Of a DNA stretch of 64,000 nucleotides, positions 1 to 12,157 are shown one piece after another. A program made the position numbers and the translations under genes. Below the pieces are notes generated by a model. The model ran no database searches and was not told the DNA's origin. It worked only from the letters and a program-made list of their open reading frames with translations. The DNA comes from Maylandia zebra (lineage: Eukaryota > Chordata > Actinopteri > Cichliformes > Cichlidae). Numbering within the stretch: the first letter of the stretch is position 1; the number at the start of each line of letters is the position of its first letter. The stretch lies in the NCBI RefSeq assembly GCF_041146795.1, contig NC_135185.1, positions 12,745,529-12,809,528 of the forward strand, in the 5' to 3' direction.

Positions 1-51
1 CTGCTAATCCATTGTGCTCTGCACGCGTGGGTTCGAATCCCATCCTCGTCG
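1..51 (+). tRNA. tRNA-Ser (anticodon GCT), 3' part, cut by window edge
   Basis: The window opens inside the anticodon loop: CTGCTAA at 1-7, with anticodon GCT at 3-5. After it come the 3' strand of the anticodon stem, a long class II variable arm (about 13-26), a T stem GTGGG (27-31) with loop TTCGAAT (32-38) and pairing strand CCCAT, the acceptor strand CCTCGTC (44-50) and discriminator G51. The long variable arm and G73 are serine features. As far as I recall, the visible part equals the vertebrate tRNA-Ser-GCT consensus. The B box lies at about 30-40. TTTT at 61-64 fits a Pol III terminator. A functional tRNA is likely, but the 5' half and A box are outside the window. Confidence 0.93.
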
Positions 52-60
52 CAGTGAATG

Positions 61-64
61 TTTT
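61..64 (+). terminator. Pol III T-stretch terminator of tRNA-Ser
   Basis: Four consecutive T residues begin 10 bases after the tRNA discriminator base. This is the usual place and minimum length for a Pol III terminator. Confidence 0.7.
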
Positions 65-2772
65 GTAGGTAAAACCTGAAATGGGTATTATTCCGTGTGA
101 CAGTTCGACTCGGATCCTTTTTTAACAACACGTTCCGTCTTGAAGTAAAGAGACATTTAAATTTTTTAAAAGATCTGTCGCCCTTTTTGGCTTTTTTGTT
201 AAACTGCTTTGAAAAATTGGATGAAAACCGCATTACTCTTGTCTTTTAAATTCCTTGTGCAACAGGGGTGTCAAACATCAGGGTTGAGGGCCAGAACTGG
301 CCCACCAAAGGGTCTAATTTGGCCCTCTGGATGTCTTAGCAATGTGCTAAAACTATAGTGAAGTCATGTCTTTTTCTTTTTTTTTTAAATGCATTGCTTT
401 CCTTTTATTGGGTCTGGCAACATTAAAGATGAGTAAAAACATAATAAATGTAATTAATTTATAAATCCTGACAGGTTTTTAGTTACAAAACATGTAATGT
501 GTCTATTTTCATGTGGATGCAATGATATTAAATACTGAAAGTAAACAGTTTAAAAGATGTTAAAATTTATTTTTTCATGCTGGAGTTTTTAACTTCATGA
601 GCTGTCTGTGTTTCATGAAATAGAATTAAAAGTTTCACAATCATCATGAAATACCGCTGGTCACTTATTCGGGCAATTATACTGAAGCATTGCCTGACAT
701 ACAAATAAAACTGTATGTAGTTCAAACAAATTTGAAGCATTATTGATATTAACTTTAACTTAAATGTTCATAAAGTGTGCAAATATGCAAATAAATGTCA
801 CATTTGTTCAATTTTGAGAATGCTGCTATCTAGTGGTAACATGTTTAAACTGTTATTGTTCCACATTTTGACTTTTTTTGCTCAGGTTTCAGTCAGATAA
901 ATATGACAAATGGTGTATTTGTGAAGTACTCTGTGTTTTTAATGAAAAATGAAACCTTTATTTGCTGTTTAAGCAACAACGCAGCAGCATTGTAGGATAA
1001 TACTGCACATATACAGCTTCATTCCTGCAAAGAAAAGACAGTCTACACAAACAGTTTATAATCAGTTTCTTTTTTATTACAAGCAGATAAATATATCACT
1101 GTAATGTCAACAACAGCCTGTTATTTATATAAAAAATAATCTTGGACCACAGCATGTCATTCCAGCTGACTCATAGTCAGAGCAGAAGTGAGTGCGAAGA
1201 TTAAACTAGAGATTAAAGTAGACATGTCTCGTAAAAATCACACAAAGACAGTAGCTAAGGTTCACACTCTCCACTTTAAATAGTAAAAATCTAATAACCG
1301 TAATTAAAGGTAAATTTTAAAACCTGGTGACTAAAGCTCATCTTAACAGGCCACACAGCAAAAATGTGTCTAAAACATGTCTCCCAGGTGTCCAGCAGAT
1401 CACTTGTGTTTGCTTTCTAACCATTCCCAAACTTCAGCTCTGAAAACGGTTAGTGAGAGTCGGATATTTTCTTCTTTACTGTAAAACTTTGCTACCACCA
1501 CCTGACAGCTACTCCGACTGACTTCTTTCCAAAAGTGGGATAAAAAAATGACTTAAGGATCATATTTCAAATTCTGTGGCCTTAACTTAACTCTTGGACC
1601 CAACTGCAGTAGTGGCCACAATTTGGATATCGCAGTCCGGCATTTTTGCCTGAAGGTCAAAGGGCCCAAGGCACAGTTTTTACACCCATCTGTTGCCATT
1701 TAGGTACCACCAGATTTGATAATCAAGAGCAAGCACAGGAGAAAAATCCATCCATCCATCTGCTGCTCCAAGCTAACCAGAGGAGCCCATCCTGTCCCTT
1801 CCCTTGTTCTAATCTCACCAGTGTGCCCCAAGGTTTTATCTCATGCTCCTCACTTAGAAGGCACCTACTTGGCACTTTAGTCTAATGGAGAGACCAGGCG
1901 CCTTTTCCACAATCTAATTTTTGGGACATAGATGAGACCATAGATGATGGTGGGAGTGTAGATTGATCAGTAAATCAACAGCTTTGTTTACATTTGGCAT
2001 ATTTTTCTGTTTAAGTATCAGAAAAGTCAGAAATAAAAACCACACCTGATGTTTTTAACTGGGGACAGACCTCCTGCCTCCATTGCTGCCCCGTGACATT
2101 ACGGTGGCCTTATTAAAGCACAAGATTCAACCACCAGATGATGGCGCTAACAAAACGATAAAAATAGATGTGTCTATAATTAACACACATTTCACTGAAT
2201 ATTATTTTAATCTTTAGAATTGTATACAAAATTGTTAGATCTTTGTCAGGGTTGCAGTTTTACTGCAAAAACTGTGCATTAAATGCACCGTAGACCTCAG
2301 ATCAGAACAAGCCGGGTGTATCTTAGTGTAAAGCAGGAATCTCAAACTCATTTCACATCCTGTGACACATCTTAAGTGTCCGAACCAGCCAAACACCCCT
2401 TTCTGTCAGTGTAAAGATGTTAAACTGCACAGTGCAGTTTCAACAGTGCAGTTTTAGATAGCAAGTGTTGTAATCTGCAATATTTACAATGGTGTGAGAC
2501 AATTAATTAAATAGTCGTTTGCTGCAGATTCTTAAATCAATAACCTAAAATTAAATTCCATTTAATTTATCTTGTTGATACGGAATAACCTGAATGTTTG
2601 TCCTCGCATCTTTGTGACATAAACAGTGAAAAAATGCGATGTCGGACCGCTGACAGTCCTCTTCTTCAGCAGTGTTTTCTGGTCAGCAGCTCTAGGTGCC
2701 ATTTCTTTAACGCAGCTGACATCATGAACGTTTCATATGCAGCTGGATGAGAGGATCATAATCCACAGGAAC
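65..2772. other. Intergenic, AT-rich, no gene seen
   Basis: I see no coding exon here. A hAT-type terminal-repeat-like motif (CAGGGGTGTCAAAC) followed by 'ggcccaccaaaggg' starts near 265. A similar degraded end, 'caggaatctcaaactcatt', starts near 2335. Both look like remnants of a short teleost hAT family. At 823-836 there is a 13/14 match to the CTCF core consensus. The rest is AT-rich and without recognisable structure. Confidence 0.6.
264..345 (+). mobile_element. hAT-type MITE remnant (5' end)
   Basis: The stretch begins with CAGGGGTGTCAAAC and continues with GGCC-rich text ('gggccagaactggcccacc...aatttggccctctgg'). This matches the left end of a short nonautonomous hAT family common in fish. 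The matching right end was not found, so length and age are unknown. Confidence 0.5.
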
Positions 2773-3800
2773 TAGGGATGGGTACCGGTATCCGGTGCCA
2801 TTATGGCACCGGTTCTGTCATAAACGGTAGTAACCAGACCGAAAAGCAGCGCACATTTCGGTGCTTTTTTTTCCCTGAGATGTCATACACTTTGGATTCC
2901 AGCCAATCATTTTACCTTTGCGAGCGTAGTAGGTGGGCCCAGGTACGTACGTTCTTTTAGAGCAGAGCTACAGATTAGAAATGCCCAAGGCGAAGCGGTC
3001 AAAAGTCTGGCTGTACTTCACAGCAAAAGATGCAAACTCAGCAGCCTGCAACAAGTGCTTGAAGCTGATATTGTGCAAAGGAGGTAACACCTCGAATCTG
3101 ATGAAACACCTGGCGACGTACAGCATTTTGTTAAAAGCCGAGAAATGCGCCGTATTTGATAGCTTGCTGCAAGAGCTCACACCGAGCACATCTACTGCGG
3201 GTGTGGTGCCTGTTATTGGACCCGGAGTTAGCAACATCCCCCAAAAACCCGAAGAGTAGAGTCCTGGCCCCTAGCCCTGCCAGTGTAGCAGAAATGATGA
3301 CGGATGATGATGCAGCAGCAGCCGTTCTTCTCTGCGTGAGTAGCTTAATGTTGTTCGTGTGTAATTTACGTTGAGTAGGCTAACCACGTTATTACATTAA
3401 TGCATGTAGGGTGAACTAGCAAACACCGTCGTAGTTACATGCGGCTGTCTTCTTGTTTGATGGCAGATACTCCCTTCACCCTGGCCAAAAAGGCTAAAAT
3501 GACCAAAGAAAAAGTGGAAAACCGTTAAACATGAGAGGTTTTTGTACAAAGATTGTTTTTTCCATTGTTTAAGCACTGCTTCCAGCCAAGAGTGATACTA
3601 TAAATCCCCTATAGCTGCAGAAAACTCTAACATTGTTATCTTTTTACAAAAAAACAGCTGAACATGAGAGGTTTCTGGACCAATTTTGTGTTCTCCATTC
3701 TTTAAGCACCGGTTCGAGCACCGTTTAAGCACCGGCACTGTTTCAAAAGTACCGGTTTGGTACTGGTATCGGATAAAACCTAAACAATACCCATCGCTTA
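2773..3800 (+). mobile_element. Nonautonomous hAT transposon, copy 1, with BED-finger ORF
   Basis: The element starts TAGGGATGGGTA and ends in a degraded inverted copy ('aatacccatcgctta'). Both ends hold clustered ACCGGT-containing sub-terminal repeats. An inverted second copy of nearly the same length lies at 52668-53700; it has intact ends and an 8-bp target duplication, which identifies the class. The interior encodes only a BED-type zinc finger (2981-3259); no transposase catalytic domain fits in 1 kb. The 3' end here is mutated and I could not confirm a target duplication, so this copy looks older than copy 2. Its right edge lies 83 bp from the connexin stop codon. Confidence 0.8.
2981..3259 (+). 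pseudogene. BED zinc-finger fragment of a hAT transposase inside the copy 1 element
   Basis: The ORF starts MPKAKRSKVWLYF and gives about 92 codons to the TAG at 3257-3259. It has the BED layout: an aromatic start (W-x-Y-F), a CNKC pair and GNTSNLMKHL. The position expected for the last zinc-binding His reads Tyr here (HLATYS), while the same site in copy 2 reads HLATHS. The finger in this copy may therefore be broken. It is a leftover DNA-binding domain of an autonomous hAT parent; there is no sign of host use. Confidence 0.65.
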
Positions 3801-3882
3801 CAACCCTTTTTGATCAGTTTCAGTAGTCTTATTGGGTACTTTCTGTTCCTGTTGGCGAGCCATGATTGCAGCTTGCAGAATG

Positions 3883-6800
3883 CTAGAGTACTGTAGTTTT
3901 AGCATCCTTCCTCTTGCTTAACTCCAGCTCGCTGTCGGTCACTGTCGGATCTCTCCTGCTTCTCCACTGAGAGCGGGCTGGAGCAATGGTAGTGAGCTCG
4001 TGCTGGTCAGCGAAGACGAGCCTCTCGTTCTCATGTCGGATCTTTAATATTTTCATGATGCGCTTGCCGATGAGGTAAATCATTTCGAGGATACACATGA
4101 GGATGCAAACCGCACTGGAGATGACCATGAACAGCATGAAGATCTTTTTTTCCGTCGGACGGCTGATAAAGCAGTCAACGGTGTTGGGGCACGGCGACAG
4201 CTGACACTTGGACAACCTGACAGAAAAGAGTACAGCAGGTTTTAACGAGTTCAGAACAACACTGGTTCATTTTAATAACAGTAAGTTACCAGCATTACCT
4301 GGGCAGGTCATATCCATGATATAACTGAAACAGGATATAGAGAAAAGCTGAGTCAAATCCAGCTTTGAAGATCAAACTCAGCAGATACGTCCACCATAGG
4401 CCTCCTCTCTTCTTGCCAGGGTTGGCGTAGAGGTGCGAGCCCTGGTGCAGCTCGACATATTTCCTGTCCTTTCCTTCACGGAGTTTCACGTGAGCCATCA
4501 CCATCAGAGACGGGCAGGTGACAAAGATGAGCTGCAGCGCCCACAGGCGGATGTGGGAGATGGGGAAGATGTGGTCGTAGCAGACATTGGTACAGCCGGG
4601 CTGCAAAACAAAGTCGGGGTCGTAACTCGCTTAAGTAGCTCGTCTCACGTCTCAGATGGAGAAAATCAGCAAGAGCAAAGGATTTTTGCATTAAAGAGAA
4701 ACTTGGAGAAAAGAAAGTGGCTGTATTTTTATTTTAGAGTACAGCTAATGCAGATGTCATATGATGATAAATACAAACAGAGGGACTGTTGTGGTGTCAG
4801 AATGAGAAGCTGATGCAGAAGGTTTTAATGCCTCTGTATGACGCTAAAAACTGACGATGCTTTGAAACCAGTTTCTGCTTTTAGGGCATAAATATAAAAC
4901 AAAAATAAAGTTTAAGACAAAAGATACAAAAAGAACCAGGTTAGTGAGACATGAAGTATTTTGCTTTTCTTTACTTTTTGCTTGCTTTCATTTATTTGAG
5001 AAGATATCCTATAATTATAATATGCTGTACACAATATGCTTTTAATACAAGGCTTTTAATGTAACACCAACACTAATTCAGTCTTACAATCTAATTTGGT
5101 AAAATGAAAGGAAAAGCTCAAATAAACGAGTGACTGCAGAGGCTTTCACCGAAGTGCACAACTGAATTAACATTCAGTCGAGGTTTAAGGCAGGCATTGG
5201 AAATGCTGGGTAGGTTCTGTATTGATCGTGAGAGGAGAAGATCCCACTGATTAAATGGAAGACAAATAAATCGCAGCGCACAAAAGCTGCAAAACTGGCT
5301 CCTGTTTTAATAGGAACAGTGAGCAAAGGAAGGTTTGCCTTTATGATGTGTGGAAAAGTCATCAATAATCGTTTTGTGGTCACGTTCAGTGGCTGTGATG
5401 CTCGTGCATTAGTGTGAACAGTAAGGATAAACAGACCACAAGGTGAAAGTTCATAAACCTGTCCTATTGGTGGCATTTTTCGGCGCACCTGTACTCTGAC
5501 AGGGAAGGATCAAATCACTACATTAGTGGCGTCCGGTGATTCTTGGAACACAAGAGATGGATTAACAGTATGAAAACGATGTGAGTCATATTTATGAAGT
5601 TACATTTGTTTTGTTCACGACCGCTGTTCATGTCGACTGAACTTTTTTACGATCACTTCGTTAGTGTCTTCCTGATGTTCGGTTCAACCGTGTTGTCTCG
5701 ATGTGATATCTGTCTGTTGTTTTGACTTTCATCGCAGTGTTCGACTGTGTCGTGCTGCACATCACACACAGAGCAACACAGTCAAATGACATAAAGACTA
5801 CATGCAAAACAAAACGCTCACAACACGAGACCAAAGAGGTAAAGCTGCACTGACAGACCGAAGTCACTGCTGGGCAATTTTTCATCTTTTAGTTCATATG
5901 ACAAAGTTTCAGCGTTCTTCATTATATAACAGTTTCAAATTTAGAATAAAAAGTTCTGTATAGAGAAGACTGAAACATTATATCAGAAAGCTGCACTGAA
6001 TTTATGTAGATCCCAGCCTGCCAACATATTGTGTCTAAGAGGGAATTTCGTCTTTTGCAGTTACCTTTGTTAGAAAAAGTTAGATGCATTCACTGAGTCA
6101 TAGTACTTTAACAACGTTCTGAAAGAATTAAAAGTTCAACTTATGGGATAATATAATTAAATAAAATTTTGTATCCTTTAAAAAATATGCAGGATTACAG
6201 ATTTCCTGCTACCGAGAAGGTCAAATACAAGGTCAGTGTAGAGGTGAAATAGAGGCTTCATTAGATTTATGATGATACTTAATATATTTTACATTTCATT
6301 AAACTTGGATGAAGAGCAGAGAGGCCGTCTGAAAATGAGGAAGGTTTCTTCAGTCCATTCAGGTAACGGGGTAATTAACCCTGGATCCCTCCCAATATGC
6401 AAGGACATGTCAGCGTATGTTTGTGAGTCGTCAGGAGATGAAAGGACAGAAAAAAACAAGTTCGTCCCGAAGACGAAACAGCTAAGAGCGAGCTGAGCGA
6501 TGCAGTCACAGCTCGATTTGTGTGACCTTAACGTCTCATATGATGGCAAGGTGTGGCCATGGCTCACAGACATGTTCTGCCACTTTGAGATGTGTTGGCT
6601 ACATCGGTTTCAGAAGCGCTTTGGCTGAACATCAGGATGCTTTGACAGGTAATTAACCATCAGGCACGATGTTTATGTGGGTGGAAAACAACCTTGTATG
6701 TGGAAGACTTGGTGAATCAAACCTGAGGAGGAGTGAAGCTGTTCTGGGCTAACATCTTTGTTTTCAGTTAAATTTCTTCACAGAAGCTTTATTATAATCC

Positions 6801-7396
6801 AAAATGACCCAATTAGACCATCCAAAGGCACTGTATGTGTGAATAAGTCATTTGGTAGCTGAATCTTTTTCTTTAATCAACTGCTGGTTGGTGATAGTTT
6901 TCTGCATCAGTAACCAACACAAATTCAACTTTTGAGGACAGCTGACATTAATTGTCAGCCCATTTTCTTTTCATTTATCTATGCTTTGGACTGTAAAGCA
7001 CATTCTTTCAAACCAAGACCACAACCACCATCACCACCTCTGAAGTGACTCGGGCAGGTTAACTTTCCAGTTTTAAAAACGTCTCTATATTGAGTGTAAA
7101 TGTAGAAAATCAGTGGACCAGATTTCCCTGAAGGGCTTATGAACCAGTGCTGTAACATTCTCAACAACTCTTATTTCTCCCTGTCACTGAAAAACATTGG
7201 AAGGTGGGGTTAGTGACAGCCTTACCTGTCGGGTGTTACACACAAAGTCTTTGTTTTCGTCACCCCACACCCTCTGAGCTGCCACCACGAACACCAACAC
7301 TCGGAACACGAACACCATGGACAGCCAAATCCGCCCAAACGCCGTGGAGTACTGATTGACTCCGCTCAGAAGATTCTCCAATCCTGACCAGTTCAT
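3883..7396 (-). CDS. Beta-type connexin (gap-junction protein, GJB3/4/5-like), three coding exons
   Basis: The exons (minus strand) are 7396-7226, 4600-4299 and 4216-3883, giving 268 residues. The splice sites read CAG|GTAAGG, TTTTGCAG|CCC, CCCAG|GTAATG and TTCTGTCAG|G. Connexins form hexameric plasma-membrane hemichannels that dock into gap junctions. The fold is visible: an N-terminal helix, four membrane segments (about 20-42, 72-94, 127-150, 185-208), a first extracellular loop with C53-x6-C60-x3-C64, and a second with C-x4-C-x5-C. PCPNTVDC and PTEKKIF are classic connexin motifs. The C-terminal tail is short. The sequence is closest from memory to mammalian Cx31 (GJB3), but an exact orthologue cannot be assigned. 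The first intron follows residue 57 inside the first loop and is 2.6 kb. A 3' splice site (TTCTTCACAG) at about 7434 implies a separate upstream 5' UTR exon, not located. Confidence 0.93.
4601..7225. other. Connexin intron 1, no feature recognised
   Basis: This 2.6 kb intron interrupts the connexin reading frame. I found no second gene, RNA gene or clear repeat in it. Short ORFs here lack codon or domain signal. Confidence 0.6.
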
Positions 7397-7433
7397 CCCT
7401 GTCGCTGCTGGACTGGCCTTGGAGATAAATGCT
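7397..7433 (-). other. 5' UTR part of the connexin first coding exon
   Basis: On the minus strand a pyrimidine tract ending in TTCACAG precedes position 7433, and the initiator ATG lies 37 bases further on (context CAGGGATGA). This implies a spliced leader, the usual connexin layout. I could not place the upstream exon in the following kilobases. Confidence 0.6.
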
Positions 7434-8029
7434 CTGTGAAGAAAAACAAAAATACTAATTACCTTCCCTTAGATTTAGCTTTGCATTCTATTCTTATTCT
7501 CAAATTTGGTCTTGCTATCGTTAAGGATCAGCTGCAATGTGGGTCACATAAATACATGTCTGGGCTTGCATGAATTCATTCGTATCAGCCAAACTTAGTG
7601 GACTTAGTTTAAAAACCCAAATTTGGAGCAGAAACAAGCACACTTAAGGCCAGCTCATTTTATTCTTTTCATAACAAATCTACAGGAGATTAACTTTTGT
7701 TTAACGCACCCATTTACAGTGTATACAAGGCTTAAAGTTATGTATTATTGTGGGCGTGGTTCCCTTGGTTGACAGTTGGGTGCCTGCACAAGTGGCTAAC
7801 GCTCTTTATCTCATTTGTCGTTTGTCATATTGGTGCCTTTTGAAGCTGACAAGTCTGTGTTCCAGTTTTATTGGTTCTAGTATTAGAACAAGTATCTGAT
7901 TCTGAATGCATGCAGTTGACAGAAGCAGCTTGTTTATGAAGCAAGTGTTAAAGCAATATGGTCACATGTCCTTCAGCAATGTTTTTGGGCTGGTTAGAGC
8001 ATCTAACCACTTGTTTACCTTACAAAATG

Positions 8030-8250
8030 TAAATGGAGCACTCAAAGTGATTTATATAACATGCCTCATTCACAAAAGCATTGTTTTTTGCTTTCTAGCT
8101 AACATTCACTCACATTCATGTTCCGATCGATGCATCGGAGAATGACTTGGGGTTTGTATCTTGCCCAAGGACATTTTGCATGCAGACTGGAGGAGCAGGG
8201 ATCAAACCACTAACCATCCAGTAAATCTTTGACCTGCTCTAACTCCTGAA
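8030..8250 (-). repeat. tRNA-derived SINE, AFC-like, degraded
   Basis: Read on the minus strand, this gives a B-box-like GGTTTGATCC and then 'ctgcatgcaaaatgtccttgggcaagat', close to the AFC SINE head as I remember it. The tail keeps 'atcactttgagtgctc', the typical 3' region. Many substitutions indicate an old copy. Confidence 0.55.
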
Positions 8251-9951
8251 ATGCAACCAACACATTTCTTTCTTGCAAAATGGATTATTGCATCTTTCTT
8301 AAGGACAAAACAAAGCATCACACACAAATGTGCAGGGAAGCTTGTGAAAATCTTGAATTGTATTAGAGTTATTGTGCTAATGCTTTTTTATTATAGACAT
8401 TTGAGCTTCTCATATTAGAAAAAGACTCACGCTCTTCTCAGTTTGACTGTGTATGATGTCAGTGGCAGTGGATATACCCAATACGATCGTCACAGACACA
8501 CTGCTCTGGCATTAAAACCTTAAAGATGAAATGGCTTGTTTCAGATAGAGGATAAATTCAGAGGCTGCCTTAAGGCTTGGGATAAGCCGAATAAGACTTA
8601 TTTTGAGCAATGAATCCTCCAAAGTTACTCTACTACGGTCCAAGAATAGAAATATGAAGCTGTAAATAACTGAAGGTGTTTCTTAAATATGTACACATAT
8701 AATCTGAGCACAACATGACTGTATGTCTGTGTGATTTTAACACCTAGAGAGTCTTTTATTAACACTGTGCTCTTGGATTCTATGTGCTCACAGGTTATCT
8801 GTCAGTATCAACTGTCTGCATGTTTGCTGCTGCTGAATGACATTTATCAGTGAACACCCTAATGACATGCACCCCAGCTTATCTACGAGGCTATGGTTTC
8901 TGAACACTGTTCAGTGTGTGCAATCAAAGTGAAGTTTTCTGAACTCTCAGAGTTTCCAAAGCTTGCAAAGACAAAAACATGCTTTTGATGCTTTTTGCTA
9001 CATTTCTGCTTAGATTTTTATGTGCTTCAGGCAAATGTTAAATGCAGAAATATAGGAGAAGAAGCTTAAATGGAAGGCGTGGGTGTATTCTTTCAAAGAG
9101 AAAAGGATGAACTTTCAAAGTACTGCAGTCGTTCAGAAGAAGGAAATAAAATCCATATGGTTTCTGTAACACGCACAGGCCTCTGTGGTTTCTGGCACAG
9201 TAGAAGGTCAGTCAGTGTTTAGAAAAGAGTTAAATATTTGGAATTTACGAAAGAGCATTGGCTCAGTTTGGAGGAGTTTTCTCTGTTAACACTTTAAACT
9301 CCAGATTAACTCCTGCAGCAGAGGCTGTTTATGTTGGGGTCAGTATTTTTGAATTGAAGGCAGTATTCCAGGATGAATTTCCTTTTTTTTAAGACAAATT
9401 AAATATTGTTTTAAAAATAAAGAAACTGTTAAATCTTTGTAGAAACGGGGCAAAAAGTATTTTAAGATTCAAACTAAGCAACAAAAAAGTCGATAATACA
9501 ATGCATGTGTAAATCGTATTGTCATTGGGAGTGTACGGTCGACCTCTGACAAGCACAGACCAGCAAAACGGTGACCCAACTGAGACCATGAACTCAGGTA
9601 TGGCCATTATTTTGGATGCTCAACACTGCTTACAATCAAACGTTTGACAGGTAAAATGCCACTAAGACACCTTCACCAAAACTTCCAGTTCAACCACTTT
9701 AACACCAATGGTTTACTCCTGGTGGATGGGAGTGGCATGCGTGGGAATGCAGGGAATGCAGATGTTCAGAGCAGCAAAGTGGACAGAAACAGGAAATAAC
9801 AGGAAAAAAACAGCACGAAAAGCACAGACAGTTCTTCAGTGGACATTTTTCACTTGAGCTACTTGTATGTTATCATTTCTGTCGTCTGCACAGTTAGCTG
9901 AACGATCAACCACAGCATAAGAGAGCAGCTGACATGCAGCTGGTTGTGACG

Positions 9952-9965
9952 CTGCCCCCTGGTGG
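9952..9965 (-). promoter_or_regulatory. Putative CTCF binding site
   Basis: On the minus strand the sequence matches the 14-base core CCASYAGRKGGCRS at every position (plus strand CTGCCCCCTGGTGG). It lies between the connexin and phosphatase genes and could be an insulator or loop anchor. A 14-base degenerate match can occur by chance; no occupancy evidence exists here. Confidence 0.4.
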
Positions 9966-11510
9966 CATTAATCAGTTATAACATGTAGGTGACAATCTGC
10001 AAAGCTGTCCATAGGCTCTACGTAAGACCAACACACAGCCATTATTAGCTAAACCATTGCTCTGACTTTTTGAGGGTCCAGTAGGTTTATGACATGTAGA
10101 GTAGCCAAATTTCATTCCCAGAGTGAAAACGTTTTTAACTTTTTATGAAATTCTGTTGCTTCTTTTTTCTCCAAAAGGATCATTTCACATTTAATTGTAG
10201 CTAAAATGACACAATTTATTTAACAATTGTAAAAAGAAAAAATTGTATTTAAAAATTGTATAACCATTTTTGTTATACAAAATCACTGATATCAGTATTT
10301 TAGCTGTGCGGAAGTGAAGAAAGGTTTGAAAGCTTTTTGGGACCTGTTGTGCTGTTGGACAACAGAAGCAGAAAAACATAAATGAGAACAGCTTTGATGG
10401 GATTTCAGCTGTATTTAAGTTTATATGAGCACAGAGAAGAGGACAGAAGCAAACAGCTTGTAATGTTAGTCTGTGCTAAGACTAAACTTAAAGGGATTTC
10501 CCAATTTTTGTGGGACAATTATTGTTTAATAAAAGGAATCAGTAGTGGTTTCTACTAATGCCACTGTGGACGTGCTTTGTTCGTAGCTTGTACAGTCTAG
10601 TTTAACAGTAGTGGACTGAGAAGCAGCTGATCGTTGGTGGCGGGCATTCTGACAGTTTGTCAGTGATGCAGGAAAGAACCAAAAGAAATACAAACGAGCC
10701 ATCCCAGGATCCTCAGCAGCAGTGTTTTGTACCATAGACATATATTTGGTTACAGTCATGTAAGAGACTAAAGCAAAGAGGAAACCTAAAAGACATAAAG
10801 GAGGCACTTTAATAGAAACTTTATGTATCATCGGTGGCTACATGGAAAGTTTTTACTGTAATGTGAACCCCGCTCCACCACGCCTCGGTCTTTTTGATGA
10901 ACCTAGAGTTGACCACCATTTTTTTCCCCTCATATTCTAACACTTAGTCATAACAAAAGGAAATGTTTGTTCCATAGCTGGTTATTATTTTAAATGAGTT
11001 TCCCTATTTTTCTAGCATATAAACAACTCGTGTTCACCTTTTGCATTACTTTTAAAAAGAACAAAAACATACTTTAGCTTGGCCAGGGGAAAAATGACAG
11101 ACTCCTGAATACAGTTTCCATGTTTACCGCTCACTCCTGACTTTAGGATACAGTAAAATTATTGAAAACCAAACAGAGAAAGGAACTTACTTGGAAGTGA
11201 AACGCCACTTAAACACCCCGTGTGCCGACACCAGCAGGCGAAGACTAAGCACTGAAGGGAAAAGCTACTTTCAGCTTTTCAGCTCCTTTCTTTCCCCTGC
11301 TGCCTCTGTCTACTCATTCTTTCCTCAGAACGCCTGCCAAACCAGATTCAGCAGCGACGTCATGACAGACGCACACATGAACATCGGCTGCGTAGACTCC
11401 ACTCCCTAGAAAACATGTAACCTAACACGTTATAAATAAGTAAAGCAACAGACACAAATTCTTCATTGAGAAGGAAGACAGAACATCCAGCTATGTCAAA
11501 CAGAAAGCCT

Positions 11511-11511
<1 letters not shown>

Positions 11512-11601
<90 letters not shown>
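11512..11601 (+). repeat. (TG)n microsatellite, 90 bp
   Basis: An uninterrupted TG run about 45 units long. Confidence 0.98.
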
Positions 11602-11604
<3 letters not shown>

Positions 11605-11998
11605 GGGGTTGAAGAGAGTAACTAAGAGAGAAAACGCCACACCCTGAATGCGGACAGCTTGTGGAAACTAATGCAAATATCCTCAGATGGCAAACAGCTT
11701 AGCAGAATCATAGTATATCAAACAGAGTTGGGAGCAGATTGCAGCAGTTTATCTCAACCTGTTTAATGATTGTGACACACAGTAGATTAACAGAAATCAG
11801 CCTGGATCTTTGATCTGGATAAACCTTTCAAGTTTGTGTAACCATGTGCGATAGGTGGCTAATCAAAACAGTTTACAGTATAGGAAAAGCCTGCTTTTTG
11901 CCCGTCTCATCCTCCAGTGTGATTTTCCATAATAAGTGTTAACTTTCTGTTCGGTCTGTCTGTGAAGGTTCTCAGTCATCGAGGTCATTATAATCTTA

Positions 11999-12157
11999 GC
12001 TTGGGAAGATAAGCGTCTGGACTTCTTTAAGTTTCTTGAATTGGTGGAAAGACACTCCCATAGGGCTTAAATATGAGACTCTCCACCAAGCTTCTCGGAT
12101 GAGAGGTGAAATGTCTTCAAGAAACTTAAAGAAGTCCAGATGCTTTTCTTTCCAAGC
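11999..12157. repeat. Fold-back repeat with 42-bp arms
   Basis: Arms 11999-12040 and 12116-12157 are reverse complements at 39 of 42 positions, with a 75-bp loop. The flank contains 'gtgaaggttctcagtcatc', a phrase I associate with a widespread fish repeat, possibly Penelope-like. The loop includes CGGATGAG followed 4 bases later by GAAA, which loosely resembles a hammerhead ribozyme core. Classification is uncertain. Confidence 0.55.

Noticed and set aside
4433..4813. 126-codon plus-strand ORF
   Set aside because: Antisense shadow of connexin exon 2.
10526..10831. 101-codon minus-strand ORF with a hydrophobic start
   Set aside because: A single hydrophobic run by chance; no signal of conservation and no exon boundaries.
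11512..11601. CRISPR-like array or other prokaryotic repeat system
   Set aside because: All regular repeats in the window are microsatellites; there are no spacers, and spliced genes show eukaryotic DNA.
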